A stretch of DNA of 64,000 bases from Clostridiaceae bacterium (GTDB lineage: Bacteria > Bacillota > Clostridia > Tissierellales > Sporanaerobacteraceae). The stretch is from NCBI GenBank assembly GCA_019391515.1, contig JAHXQP010000030.1:186001-250000 (forward strand), in the 5' to 3' direction. The position numbers and the translations under genes are program-made. How positions within the stretch are numbered: the first letter of the stretch is position 1; the number at the start of each line of letters is the position of its first letter. This document shows positions 9,217 through 16,871 of the stretch, one piece after another. Below the pieces are notes generated by a model. It saw only the letters and a list, made by a program, of their open reading frames with translations, was not told the DNA's origin and did no database searches.

Positions 9217-9335
9217 GCTACCGTCCTCCTAATTCCATATTTATTTTTGACTTCTAAAAAACCTACCACTCTACTTTTAGCCCAAAGGCTAGCTACTATT
9301 CTACCAAACTACTTTTAAAACTAAATATGCTAAAT
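9217..9335 (-). promoter_or_regulatory. UAG-rich leader of the TrpXYZ-like operon
   Basis: The RNA leader has eight UAG triplets within 58 bases (9254-9311) and a small hairpin UAGCC/GGCUA (9278-9291). It also carries an imperfect 18-bp direct repeat, CTACCA-NN-CTACTTTTA on the plus strand, at 9263-9280 and 9301-9318. HutP binds UAG/NAG triplets and the TRAP protein binds UAG/GAG triplets, but the spacing here (5, 2, 0, 1 ... 5, 6) fits neither strictly. The regulatory role is inference. Confidence 0.45.
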
Positions 9336-9364
9336 ATTATAAGCTTTTAAATATACTTTGTCAA
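9336..9364 (-). promoter_or_regulatory. Consensus sigma-A promoter of the TrpXYZ-like operon
   Basis: TTGACA (9359-9364) and TATAAT (9336-9341) are separated by exactly 17 bases on the minus strand, a full match to the vegetative consensus. It lies just after the hutP stop codon, so the transporter has its own strong start site. Confidence 0.85.
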
Positions 9365-9395
9365 CAATATTAATTTTAAAAATCAAATTATATAT

Positions 9396-9815
9396 TTAGT
9401 CTATTGGAGGTATTGATCTATGACCTATACCTATTGCTAAATCATTTAGATGTAACAATCCAATACTTATGAATATACATACAACAAGATGTTCTCCATA
9501 CCTAGCTATACCTATTTTTCCACCAAAATTAAGTCCCATTGCTTTAGAATCTACTTGGCTTATAGCATCCTTGGTTGCTCCTGCCACTGCTCCTTCATAA
9601 ACATGTTCTTCTCTTATAATCCCCGTTTTTTTAGAAGCCACCAATGCCCTTTCTATTATTGTTGGAATTGAATTGATTAAGTCCCCACCTATATCTACAG
9701 CTGTAGATTTTATATTCTTTTTTTCAAATTCTTTAATTAGTCTTTTTTCTTCTTCTCTAGTGGATACAGCTAGTTTAATAGCTGCCTTTGCAATTTCTGT
9801 ACTCTTACTTTTCAT
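9396..9815 (-). CDS. hutP: HutP-family RNA-binding antiterminator
   Basis: This 139-residue protein matches HutP over its whole length (B. subtilis HutP is about 148 residues). It has an N-terminal helix, a central AVASKKTGIIREEHVYEGAVAGA-like region (residues about 59-81), a glycine-rich GLNFGGKIGIARYGEHLVV stretch and the C-terminal GIGHRSIPP, where HutP binds metal and histidine. HutP is a hexameric protein that binds UAG-containing RNA when charged with L-histidine and Mg2+ and prevents termination. No hut genes are nearby; the downstream transcript is the UAG-rich leader of an amino-acid-type ABC transporter, which may be its target. That link is inference. Confidence 0.88.
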   Translation of the reverse strand: MKSKSTEIAKAAIKLAVSTREEEKRLIKEFEKKNIKSTAVDIGGDLINSIPTIIERALVASKKTGIIREEHVYEGAVAGATKDAISQVDSKAMGLNFGGKIGIARYGEHLVVCIFISIGLLHLNDLAIGIGHRSIPPID

Positions 9816-9845
9816 ACTAACACCATCCTATGCCTTTTAATTTAA

Positions 9846-9874
9846 ATTGTATAGCTAAAAATCTTCTTTGTAAA
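9846..9874 (-). promoter_or_regulatory. Putative hutP promoter
   Basis: TTTACA (9869-9874), a 17-base spacer and TACAAT (9846-9851) on the minus strand, 31 bases before the hutP start and directly after the terminator of the preceding gene. Confidence 0.6.
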
Positions 9875-9879
9875 TAGGT

Positions 9880-9911
9880 AAAAATAGTGGTATTTAAATA
9901 CCACTATTTTT
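9880..9911 (-). terminator. Perfect palindromic terminator after the glutamate-cysteine ligase-like gene
   Basis: A 32-bp perfect palindrome (arms AAAAATAGTGGTATTT) with T runs on both sides. It overlaps the gene's stop codon. Confidence 0.85.
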
Positions 9912-11208
9912 CTATATTAACTAAATTATTTACAATACACCAATCTAAGGCTTCTTTTTTACTTGCACTATCTTTCTCCCTTGTTATATCATAAGGTGTT
10001 TTCTTTCCATTTATCATTTTTTCTAATGGAACAATGTATTCTCTTTCTTCTTTGTTTAATCCAGACTTTGCAACTTCTATAATATACTTAGCTGTTTCAT
10101 AAATAGTTTTATCTTTTAACCTTCCATCTAATCCCTTTTCAATTATATCTGCTTTAGCTTTATTTATGTCTAAAATATCTATATCACCAATATAGTTATA
10201 AATATTGTCAATATTTTTTTCATCATACAATATTCCCTTTAAAAGTGCAATTGCAGAGAAATTTAATGGATATGGTACAGAATCCATCATTCTTATTTCC
10301 ACATATTTTTTAGTTCGTACATCGGGGAAAAACATGGTTAAAACATGTTCTAGTTCTTCTATTGAATAATCATCTGTATTGAAAATTTCTTTATAAGGTT
10401 TATTGCCTGTATAATAAAGTTCTTCTCCATTATCAATAAATATAGGTGGTCTATCCAAGATATATTCAGCATAATTCTTATACCCAAAACCTTCATCTAA
10501 TGCAATATCTACTATTCCACACCTATCGCTGTCACAGTTTTCCCATATATGAGTTCTTAAATTCTTCCTATTCCATGTTTTCCCTTCAAAGTAAAAAGCA
10601 TTATCAAATATTGCATATATAGCTGGAGAAATAATATTGGCTAATTTAAATTTTCTAATATAATCTTCTTCAGACTTATAATCAAAAGATACTTGTAAAG
10701 AAGCAGTACCTTTCATCATATTATGAGCAAATGTTCCCCTCTTCTTAAAATATTCATACATATAAGCATACCTTTGTTTTGGCAATATTTTTATATCTGA
10801 AATTTTAGTTTCTGGTTGATATCCAGTTGTAATTAATGCCTGATTTTTTCTTTCTAAAATTGGGACTATTTCCTTTAAAGAATTAAAATATTCTTCTTCT
10901 ATATCCTTTATATTTTTTCTTGCGTTTATACTTAATTCAAACTGGCTTCCTGGTTCAAGGGTTATAGTAGTTCTATTTTTATTAAGTCCAACAAGGTAGT
11001 TACCTTCATATATTCCTTTCCAACTTTTTGAAACCAATTCTTCTAAAGTTTCTTCTACTCCATTATCTCCATAGTATGAAATAGTCTTTAAACTATCTTT
11101 ATCTATTATGAAATGTTCAAACTCTACACCTATTTTAAAGTCTTTTTCTTTTTTTTCATTATCTTTAAAATATTTTTCTATTTCCTCTACCTGTTTTATA
11201 TAATCCAT
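9904..11208 (-). CDS. Glutamate--cysteine ligase-like protein (GCS2 type)
   Basis: A 434-residue protein of the plant/proteobacterial GCS2 and EgtA-like ATP-dependent carboxylate-amine ligase family. Visible features are KIGVEFEHFIID near the N-terminus (the ExE metal motif), TITLEPGSQFELSINA, MMKGTASLQVSFDYKSEED and VRTKKYVEIRMMDSVPYPL. Such enzymes make gamma-glutamylcysteine or a related amide. I moved the start to ATG 11208, where GAGGAG precedes it by 7 bases; the 26 upstream codons look non-coding. No glutathione synthetase (gshB) is nearby, so the product may be gamma-glutamylcysteine or another amide. Confidence 0.8.
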   Translation of the reverse strand: MDYIKQVEEIEKYFKDNEKKEKDFKIGVEFEHFIIDKDSLKTISYYGDNGVEETLEELVSKSWKGIYEGNYLVGLNKNRTTITLEPGSQFELSINARKNIKDIEEEYFNSLKEIVPILERKNQALITTGYQPETKISDIKILPKQRYAYMYEYFKKRGTFAHNMMKGTASLQVSFDYKSEEDYIRKFKLANIISPAIYAIFDNAFYFEGKTWNRKNLRTHIWENCDSDRCGIVDIALDEGFGYKNYAEYILDRPPIFIDNGEELYYTGNKPYKEIFNTDDYSIEELEHVLTMFFPDVRTKKYVEIRMMDSVPYPLNFSAIALLKGILYDEKNIDNIYNYIGDIDILDINKAKADIIEKGLDGRLKDKTIYETAKYIIEVAKSGLNKEEREYIVPLEKMINGKKTPYDITREKDSASKKEALDWCIVNNLVNIEK

Positions 11209-11350
11209 CAATATCTCCTCTCTTTCCAATAACCACTTTTTTACTTTATACCCGACTATTAAAACTTGACACTCATATATACCCATTTAGTATACATTTA
11301 ATATACAGAATAATAATTAAAATTATGATACAATTATAATTGGTGATATT

Positions 11351-11788
11351 ATGAGAATATTATTAGACGGAGATGGGTGTCCTGTAGTGGATATTTCCAT
11401 TAAAATAGCAAAGTTATATAATTTAGAAATTATTATAGTTAAAAATTATCATCATGAAATATATGATGATTATGCTACAATTATTACTGTAGAACCGATT
11501 CCTGACAGTGCCGATTTTTACATTGTTAATAATTTAAAGAAAGGAGATATAGTTATTACACAAGATTATGGTTTAGCAGCTATGGCTCTTTCCAGAGAAG
11601 CCTTTTGTATAAACCAAAATGGATTTGTAATTAACTCTCAGAATATTGATGGACTACTTAATAGAAGACACTTAAATCAAGAACTTCGTAGAAAACATAA
11701 AAAATACTCTAAATTTAAAAAAAGAAATATTCAAGCTAACTTAAAATTTGAAAAAAACCTTAAAATATTAATTGAAAGCCAACTGTGA
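11351..11788 (+). CDS. YaiI/YqxD family protein (UPF0178, DUF188)
   Basis: A 145-residue protein of the widespread DUF188 family: LLDGDGCPVVDISIKIAKLY at the N-terminus, IVNNLKKGDIVITQDYGLAAMAL in the middle and the NIDGLLNRRHLNQELRRK stretch. The fold is PIN/NYN-like, with acidic residues D7 and D9 and ITQDYGLA as the likely active-site positions, but no activity is firmly established for the family. It is divergent from the glutamate-cysteine ligase-like gene and looks monocistronic. Confidence 0.85.
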   Translation: MRILLDGDGCPVVDISIKIAKLYNLEIIIVKNYHHEIYDDYATIITVEPIPDSADFYIVNNLKKGDIVITQDYGLAAMALSREAFCINQNGFVINSQNIDGLLNRRHLNQELRRKHKKYSKFKKRNIQANLKFEKNLKILIESQL

Positions 11789-11816
11789 ATATTTCCTCTC
11801 TGGATTTGATTTTACA

Positions 11817-12122
11817 CTACTCATCTAGTATATTGTCTTTAAAAAATTTTATTAAACCATACTGAGCTAAAATCTCCATAAATTGACCATCGAGAGAAGC
11901 TTCAAGACCGTTTAACATTGCATTATCCCTATACCTTTTTTCGTTTTCTTTAATCTCTTTACTAAATATTTTATAAGCTTCTTCTTTTGTTTCACAATCC
12001 TTTAACAATTCAGCATATCTATCATATTCTTTAGAAAGTTCATTCATAAAATAATTATCTAATTCTGGATACCTACTTTCATATTCTTTTAATACTATTT
12101 CTTTACTTTTTAGTCTTAACAT
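11817..12122 (-). CDS. Small hypothetical protein
   Basis: A 101-residue soluble, charged, mostly helical protein (MLRLKSKEIVLKEYESRYPE at the N-terminus) with no motif I recognise. I chose ATG at 12122 because AAAGGAG lies 8 bases upstream; an in-frame GTG at 12131 abuts that site and is unlikely. It is convergent with the YaiI/YqxD gene, with no clear terminator between them. Nothing in the sequence gives a function. Confidence 0.65.
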   Translation of the reverse strand: MLRLKSKEIVLKEYESRYPELDNYFMNELSKEYDRYAELLKDCETKEEAYKIFSKEIKENEKRYRDNAMLNGLEASLDGQFMEILAQYGLIKFFKDNILDE

Positions 12123-12214
12123 CTTCGACACTCCTTTTTAGTAGAATCTATATAAATATATTATATATTAAATTTTCTAAATTTTCCATCTTCAATTATG
12201 ATATTTTACTAATG

Positions 12215-12240
12215 AAAAAACCTATGGTTTCCCATAGGTT
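12215..12240 (-). terminator. Terminator of the permease-ferredoxin operon
   Basis: A 9-bp stem AACCTATGG/CCATAGGTT with a 4-base loop, followed on the minus strand by TTTTTTC. It overlaps the last codons of the permease-ferredoxin gene. Confidence 0.85.
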
Positions 12241-12952
12241 ATCCTACTTTGATGGCTTTTGCTGGACATTTATCTTGAACTTCTTTGACTTTTTCTTTAT
12301 TTTTATAAGAAATATTCTTATTTAAAACTTTAGCTTTTTTATTCTCAACTTTGAAATATTCTGGGCTCATTTTTTCGCACAATCCACATCCCATACAATA
12401 TTCCCTTTTCAATAATATAGTATCCTCTTCTATCTTTTCTTCTTCCATAGGTATATCTTCTCGTTTAACCAATTTTGATATTATATATCCCATGATAATA
12501 ATAGAAATAGTCGTAAAAATCCATCTTATGAACATAAACTTAGGCCCTAAAAATTTAGCTTCATTTGCAAGCATAGGCACCTTTATTACTGCCCAAGCAC
12601 TTAATATAACTACTATACTAGATATACTAGCACCTTTATTAAGGAGAGTCTTACAAACTGGAAAAGCTGCATATATGGGTCCTGCCGATACACTGCCAAG
12701 TAATAAAGATATAAAAGAACCTTTAAGTCCTGAATTATCTCCTAAATGTTCAACTATCATTTTTTTAGGCACCCAAGCTTCTATTAAAGATGTAAGTAAA
12801 AATACAACTGGCATGATCATAAGCATCTCTTTTATATAATATCCACTATTTTTAACAGATAAAACTGCTTTATCTGTATTGGTTATAAATAATATTCCAT
12901 AAATTAAAGTAACAGTTACTAAAAACTTATTTTTCTTCAACTTTTCAATCAT
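12239..12952 (-). CDS. Permease with C-terminal ferredoxin domain
   Basis: A 237-residue protein. Residues 1-165 hold 4-5 membrane segments of the COG0701-like permease half (SLLLGSVSAGPIYAAFPVCKTLLNKG, LSAWAVIKVPMLANEAKFLG). After a short linker, residues 183-237 form a single-cluster ferredoxin domain with C186, C189, C192 and C229 (CMGCGLC ... KCPAKAI). The upstream gene, overlapping by 4 bases, encodes the other membrane half. The pair sits divergently from hcpR, with an HcpR palindrome between them. The cluster suggests redox-linked transport or sensing; the substrate is unknown. The fusion is visible in the sequence and the role is inferred. Confidence 0.75.
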   Translation of the reverse strand: MIEKLKKNKFLVTVTLIYGILFITNTDKAVLSVKNSGYYIKEMLMIMPVVFLLTSLIEAWVPKKMIVEHLGDNSGLKGSFISLLLGSVSAGPIYAAFPVCKTLLNKGASISSIVVILSAWAVIKVPMLANEAKFLGPKFMFIRWIFTTISIIIMGYIISKLVKREDIPMEEEKIEEDTILLKREYCMGCGLCEKMSPEYFKVENKKAKVLNKNISYKNKEKVKEVQDKCPAKAIKVG

Positions 12953-13431
12953 AATATTGCCCCCATTACCATTGAAATTAATAATGCAGCTACAAAGCTT
13001 AGACTGTTTCTTGCAATTGCAAACTTTCTTCCAAATTCCTGCTTTTCTAAATTAAATGTCACAAAACCTACCATAGTTAAAGTAGTTAAAAAAGCTACTG
13101 CTGGAACTATACTAGCCCCCATATCTACAATAGAACCTACTAATGGAAAAGCAACAAAAGCTGGAATTAATGTAATGCTACCTACTAAAGCTGATATAAT
13201 AGTAGCCATAATAGTGTTTGAACTGCCTAAATACTCTTTAATAATATGTGGTGGAATAAATGTAAGAAGTAGTCCTATTAAAAATAATATTCCTAATATT
13301 TGACCTATCATATTTCCCATCATCTTTCTAGACATCTTCATCGATTTTAAAGTTTTTTTCTTATCCTTTATCATTGAAATAACAAACCATATACCTGTAA
13401 TAACCCATAGTGCTATAGTGAATATATCCAT
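12949..13431 (-). CDS. Permease half (COG0701-like)
   Basis: A 160-residue membrane protein with about 4 hydrophobic segments. Its repeat SALVGSITLIPAFVAFPLVGSIVDMGASIVPAVAFL is clearly related to the matching segment of the next gene, so the two probably form one permease as a heterodimer of duplicated halves (in larger COG0701 proteins both halves are fused). AAAGGGG precedes the ATG. Its promoter has TATAAT at 13464-13469, with the HcpR-type palindrome centred 32 bases upstream of it, a position suited to activation. Confidence 0.75.
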   Translation of the reverse strand: MDIFTIALWVITGIWFVISMIKDKKKTLKSMKMSRKMMGNMIGQILGILFLIGLLLTFIPPHIIKEYLGSSNTIMATIISALVGSITLIPAFVAFPLVGSIVDMGASIVPAVAFLTTLTMVGFVTFNLEKQEFGRKFAIARNSLSFVAALLISMVMGAIL

Positions 13432-13486
13432 AACCTATCCCCTTTCATAGTTAATTCTTCTTAATTATAATTTATAATGGTATAAT

Positions 13487-13510
13487 AAAAAGTAACTATA
13501 GTTACTTTTT
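13487..13510. promoter_or_regulatory. HcpR operator between hcpR and the permease operon
   Basis: A 24-bp perfect palindrome with core AGTAAC-TATA-GTTACT. For the minus-strand permease genes it is centred 32 bases upstream of a perfect TATAAT (13464-13469), i.e. about -41.5. For hcpR it lies immediately downstream of TATAAT (13481-13486), over the likely start site, and abuts the GGAGG at 13511. This predicts activation of the permeases and autorepression of hcpR. Confidence 0.75.
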
Positions 13511-13521
13511 GGAGGTTTTTA

Positions 13522-14193
13522 ATGACTATTAATAAATATAAAGAAATAATAAGTCATACCTATCTATTTAATAACTTTTCTCCAGATGAAATTAATAAAC
13601 TATTTAAATATGAATATTATCAAATTAAAAACTATAAAAAAAATTCTATTATATACATTCAAAATGAAAAATGTAGTACTGTAGATATTTTGCTAAACGG
13701 GACTATAGCAGTTCAAAGAATAGGGGAAAATGGAGATGTTTTGACAATTGCAACCTTTTCGTGTGGAGATATTATAGGGGGGAACCTAGCCTTTTCTAAT
13801 AATAATGAATACCCTATGACCATAATATCCGCCTCAAATTCTGAAATTTTGCATATTAAAAGAGGATTCATACTGGAACTTTGCCAAAATAATAAAGCAT
13901 TTTTAGTTAGATTTCTTCACTGTTTATCTGATAAAACATTGGTTCTTACAGATACTATCAAATTTATATCTATAAAAAGTATCAGAGATAAGATAATTGA
14001 ATTTTTAACATACGAATACTATAGTCAAAAGGATCCCAATATCAAATTAAATATTTCAAAAAAAGAATTAGCAGAAAAATTTGGAATTCAACGTCCTTCC
14101 CTTTTTAGAGAGCTTAGAAAAATGAAGGAAGAGAAGCTTATTGATTATAACCATGAATATATAACCATATTAGATAAATCCATATTAAAGTGA
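13522..14193 (+). CDS. hcpR: Crp/Fnr-family regulator, HcpR-like
   Basis: A 223-residue regulator with a cyclic-nucleotide-type beta-barrel (residues about 15-130) and a C-terminal winged helix (about 150-215). The recognition helix sits in SKKELAEKFGIQRPSLFREL. It lacks the N-terminal cysteine cluster of Fnr. I call it HcpR because three GTAAC-N4-GTTAC palindromes, the form reported for clostridial HcpR, lie at its own promoter, at hcp and at the cassette upstream of hcp. HcpR proteins sense nitrosative stress, probably through haem or another cofactor, and activate hcp. It is divergent from the permease-ferredoxin genes, so one site can serve both. Confidence 0.82.
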   Translation: MTINKYKEIISHTYLFNNFSPDEINKLFKYEYYQIKNYKKNSIIYIQNEKCSTVDILLNGTIAVQRIGENGDVLTIATFSCGDIIGGNLAFSNNNEYPMTIISASNSEILHIKRGFILELCQNNKAFLVRFLHCLSDKTLVLTDTIKFISIKSIRDKIIEFLTYEYYSQKDPNIKLNISKKELAEKFGIQRPSLFRELRKMKEEKLIDYNHEYITILDKSILK

Positions 14194-14209
14194 TCTATTT
14201 CTTTACTTT

Positions 14210-14223
14210 TTGATTTATGTCAA
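14210..14223. promoter_or_regulatory. FNR-like dyad upstream of the DUF438 gene
   Basis: TTGAT-TTAT-GTCAA resembles the Fnr/Crp half-site pair TTGAY-N4-RTCAA. It lies about 100 bases before the DUF438 gene. A chance match is possible in such AT-rich DNA. Confidence 0.3.
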
Positions 14224-14321
14224 AGATATCTTCCAAATTAGTCACTACAATAAATATACGATATAAATATAGCTTAAAAGGGTAATCTATAAATAAGTGG
14301 ATTAAAATTGGAGGTGTTTTA

Positions 14322-15533
14322 ATGAGTGAATTAATCAATAATAGAGAATATAGACAAGAAATATTAAAAGAAGTTATTAGAGAACTTCATGCTGGAAAAA
14401 CTGTAGACGAAGTAAAAGCTAAATTTGGGAAGGCTATAGAAGGGGTCTCTCCATCAGAAATATCTGCTATGGAACAAGAATTGGTTAAAGAAGGTTTGCC
14501 AATAGAGGAAATTCAAAACCTGTGTGATGTTCATGCTGCAGTATTTAAAGGTTCTATTGAAGAAATACATCACCCAGAAGAAGTTCCTGGGCATCCCATT
14601 CATACTTTAAGACAAGAAAATGATGCTATTCAAAAACATATTTTAGAAAACATCAATCCTAAGTTGGAGGCATTTATCAAAGAAGATAGTCCAGATAATA
14701 TAAATAGCTTAATAGAAGATATCAATCTACTTTGGGATATTGATAAACACTATAGCAGAAAAGAGAATTTAATTTTCCCTTACCTAGAAAAATATAATAT
14801 CACAGCTCCACCAAAAGTAATGTGGGGAGTAGATGATGAGATTAGGGCATTACTGAAAGAAATTAAACTATTACTTAAAGATTATAGAGGCAATAAAGAT
14901 GAAGTTGTAGAAAAAATTAAGCATGCAACAAAACAAATTGAAGAAATGATTTTTAAAGAAGAAAGTATATTATTCCCTATGGCTTTGGAAACATTAACTG
15001 AAGATGAGTGGATAGAAATATATGATGAGAGTGATGAAATAGGCTATGCAATAATTTCTCCAGATACTGAATGGAAGTTAAAGAGAGTAGATGTAGATAG
15101 AAAAGAGAAAAATAATTCTCTGAAAGATGGATATGTAAAATTTGAAACAGGAATTCTATCTTCAGAAGAAATAAATCAAATATTCAATGCTATACCAGGA
15201 GATATGACTTTTATTGATAAAGACGATATTGTAAAATACTTTTCTCAAGATGAAAATAGAATCTTCCCTCGTACAAAAGCTGTAATAGGACGAAGTGTAC
15301 AAAACTGTCATCCACCTGCTAGTGTTCATGTGGTAGAGAAGTTATTAGTTGACTTTAAATCTGGCAAAAAAGATAGTGAAGATTTCTGGATTAAAATAGG
15401 GGATTTATATGTGCTTATTAGATATTTTGCCATTAGAGATGAAAATGGTGAATACCTAGGTACATTAGAATTTACACAAGATATTGCGCCTATCCGAGCT
15501 ATAGAAGGAGAAAAAAGATTGTTATCCGATTAA
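14322..15533 (+). CDS. DUF438-hemerythrin-PAS protein
   Basis: A 403-residue cytoplasmic protein with three parts. Residues about 10-85 match DUF438 (ILKEVIRELHAGKTVDEVKAKFG); about 90-230 form a hemerythrin HHE domain with iron-ligand type residues (HPIHTLRQENDAI, DIDKHYSRKENLIFPYLE, FKEESILFPMALE); about 275-395 form a PAS-like domain (FIDKDDIVKYFSQDENRIFPRTKAVIGR). This arrangement is common in anaerobes and is thought to sense or handle oxygen or NO at a di-iron site. It has a strong GGAGG and its own terminator. It follows hcpR in the same direction, fitting a stress role; direct HcpR control is not evident. Confidence 0.9.
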   Translation: MSELINNREYRQEILKEVIRELHAGKTVDEVKAKFGKAIEGVSPSEISAMEQELVKEGLPIEEIQNLCDVHAAVFKGSIEEIHHPEEVPGHPIHTLRQENDAIQKHILENINPKLEAFIKEDSPDNINSLIEDINLLWDIDKHYSRKENLIFPYLEKYNITAPPKVMWGVDDEIRALLKEIKLLLKDYRGNKDEVVEKIKHATKQIEEMIFKEESILFPMALETLTEDEWIEIYDESDEIGYAIISPDTEWKLKRVDVDRKEKNNSLKDGYVKFETGILSSEEINQIFNAIPGDMTFIDKDDIVKYFSQDENRIFPRTKAVIGRSVQNCHPPASVHVVEKLLVDFKSGKKDSEDFWIKIGDLYVLIRYFAIRDENGEYLGTLEFTQDIAPIRAIEGEKRLLSD

Positions 15534-15535
15534 AC

Positions 15536-15578
15536 AAAATAGTCTATCTCAAGATTTCGCTCTGAGATAGACTATTTT
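15536..15578. terminator. Bidirectional terminator between the DUF438 gene and fprA
   Basis: AAAATAGTCTATCTCA pairs with TGAGATAGACTATTTT, with T runs in both directions, between two convergent genes. Confidence 0.9.
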
Positions 15579-15581
15579 TAT

Positions 15582-16769
15582 TTATAAGTTTTTAGCAGAA
15601 TTTACTCCAAATTCTCTGCAACGTTTCAGACCCTCTTCATCTGGATTCCATAATTCTTTAATACCATCATTTATTACTTCAAGTTTTGCATCTTTTAATC
15701 TTTCTGTTATAATCTTTACTGATTCACCACTCCAACCATAGGAACCAAAAGCTGCTGCCTTTTTATTTTTAAATCCTAGACCTTTTATCATATCTAAAAT
15801 TCCTGATATAGAAGATAATATACTATTATTTACTGTAGAAGCTCCTATTAATATTGCTTTTGATTTAAATATTTCTGTTATAATATCATTTTTATCTGCA
15901 TGAGCTGCATTAAATAGTTTTACCACTACATTCTTATCTTCTATTTTTATACCTTCCTCTATAGCTTCAGCCATTCTCCTTGTAGCATTCCACATGCTAT
16001 CATATACTATAGTTATCTGGTTTTCCTGATATTCTTTTGCCCATTCTAAGTATTTCTCTACTATCTGAGTTGGATTATCTCTCCATATGACACCATGACT
16101 AGTAGCAATCATATTTACTGGCACATTTGAACTCAAAACTTCCTCAATCTTCTTTATAACAAGGGGACTAAATGGTGTTAGTATATTTGCATAATATTTC
16201 ATAGCTTCTTGATATAATTCTGCCTGATCTACCAAATCATTATACATTAGATCCGATGCATAGTGCTGACCAAAGGCATCATTGCTAAATAATATATTCT
16301 CTCCACCCATATAAGTGAACATGCTGTCTGGCCAATGAAGCATTTTTGCTTCAATAAATGTAAGTTTATTTTCTCCAATATCCAATGTATCACCTGTTTT
16401 AACCTTTACAAAATTCCAATCCTCGTGGTAATGGGCTTTTAATATTTTAGCACCAGCAGCTGTACAGTATATAGGCACTTCAGGTATTTCCTTCATAAGC
16501 AATGGTAATGATCCACTGTGATCTATTTCCCCATGATTAGCAATTATATAATCTATTTCATTTAAGTCTATTTCCTTTTTTAAGTTATCTACAAATTCTT
16601 CATCAAAAGGTTTCCATACAGTATCAATAAGAACATTTTTCTTATCTCTTATTAGATATGAATTATAAGAAGTTCCCCTATGTGTTGAATATTCATCTCC
16701 ATGAAATCTCCTAAGTTCCCAGTCAATTTTTCCTACCCAAGTTACTTTTTCAGTTATTTTAAAACTCAT
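15582..16769 (-). CDS. fprA: Flavodiiron protein (A-type flavoprotein)
   Basis: A 395-residue flavodiiron protein that reduces oxygen to water and/or NO to N2O. The N-terminal metallo-beta-lactamase-like domain has the di-iron motif H79-x-E81-x-D83 in IANHGEIDHSG, a later MLHWPDSMFTY histidine and LFSNDAFGQHYAS. The C-terminal part, about 250-395, is a flavodoxin domain (TIVYDSMWNATRRMAEAIEEG, LIGASTVNNSILSSI). There is no rubredoxin extension, so electrons must come from a separate donor. It is divergent from a hemerythrin gene and neighbours hcp and hcpR, matching the stress theme of the region. Confidence 0.93.
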   Translation of the reverse strand: MSFKITEKVTWVGKIDWELRRFHGDEYSTHRGTSYNSYLIRDKKNVLIDTVWKPFDEEFVDNLKKEIDLNEIDYIIANHGEIDHSGSLPLLMKEIPEVPIYCTAAGAKILKAHYHEDWNFVKVKTGDTLDIGENKLTFIEAKMLHWPDSMFTYMGGENILFSNDAFGQHYASDLMYNDLVDQAELYQEAMKYYANILTPFSPLVIKKIEEVLSSNVPVNMIATSHGVIWRDNPTQIVEKYLEWAKEYQENQITIVYDSMWNATRRMAEAIEEGIKIEDKNVVVKLFNAAHADKNDIITEIFKSKAILIGASTVNNSILSSISGILDMIKGLGFKNKKAAAFGSYGWSGESVKIITERLKDAKLEVINDGIKELWNPDEEGLKRCREFGVNSAKNL

Positions 16770-16814
16770 GCTAAAACCTCCCTATATCTTATGTTTTTAT
16801 ATTTCCACATACCT

Positions 16815-16828
16815 ATGTATATATACAT
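16815..16828. promoter_or_regulatory. Palindrome between fprA and the hemerythrin gene
   Basis: ATGTATATATACAT is a perfect 14-bp palindrome in the divergent intergenic region and a possible shared operator. It does not match the GTAAC-type HcpR site. Confidence 0.35.
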
Positions 16829-16871
16829 TTATCTTTCCCAAAACAGGGTATTATAAATATGGGGTGATTGT

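Noticed and set aside
9254-9311. TRAP-type binding site with (G/U)AG repeats
   Set aside because: Only one pair of UAGs has the 2-base spacer expected for TRAP and no 9-11-repeat array exists. I report it only as a UAG-rich leader.
14210-14223. Possible Fnr site TTGAT-TTAT-GTCAA as a firm regulatory call
   Set aside because: Single match in AT-rich DNA and no Fnr with a cysteine cluster in the window; kept only as a low-confidence feature.
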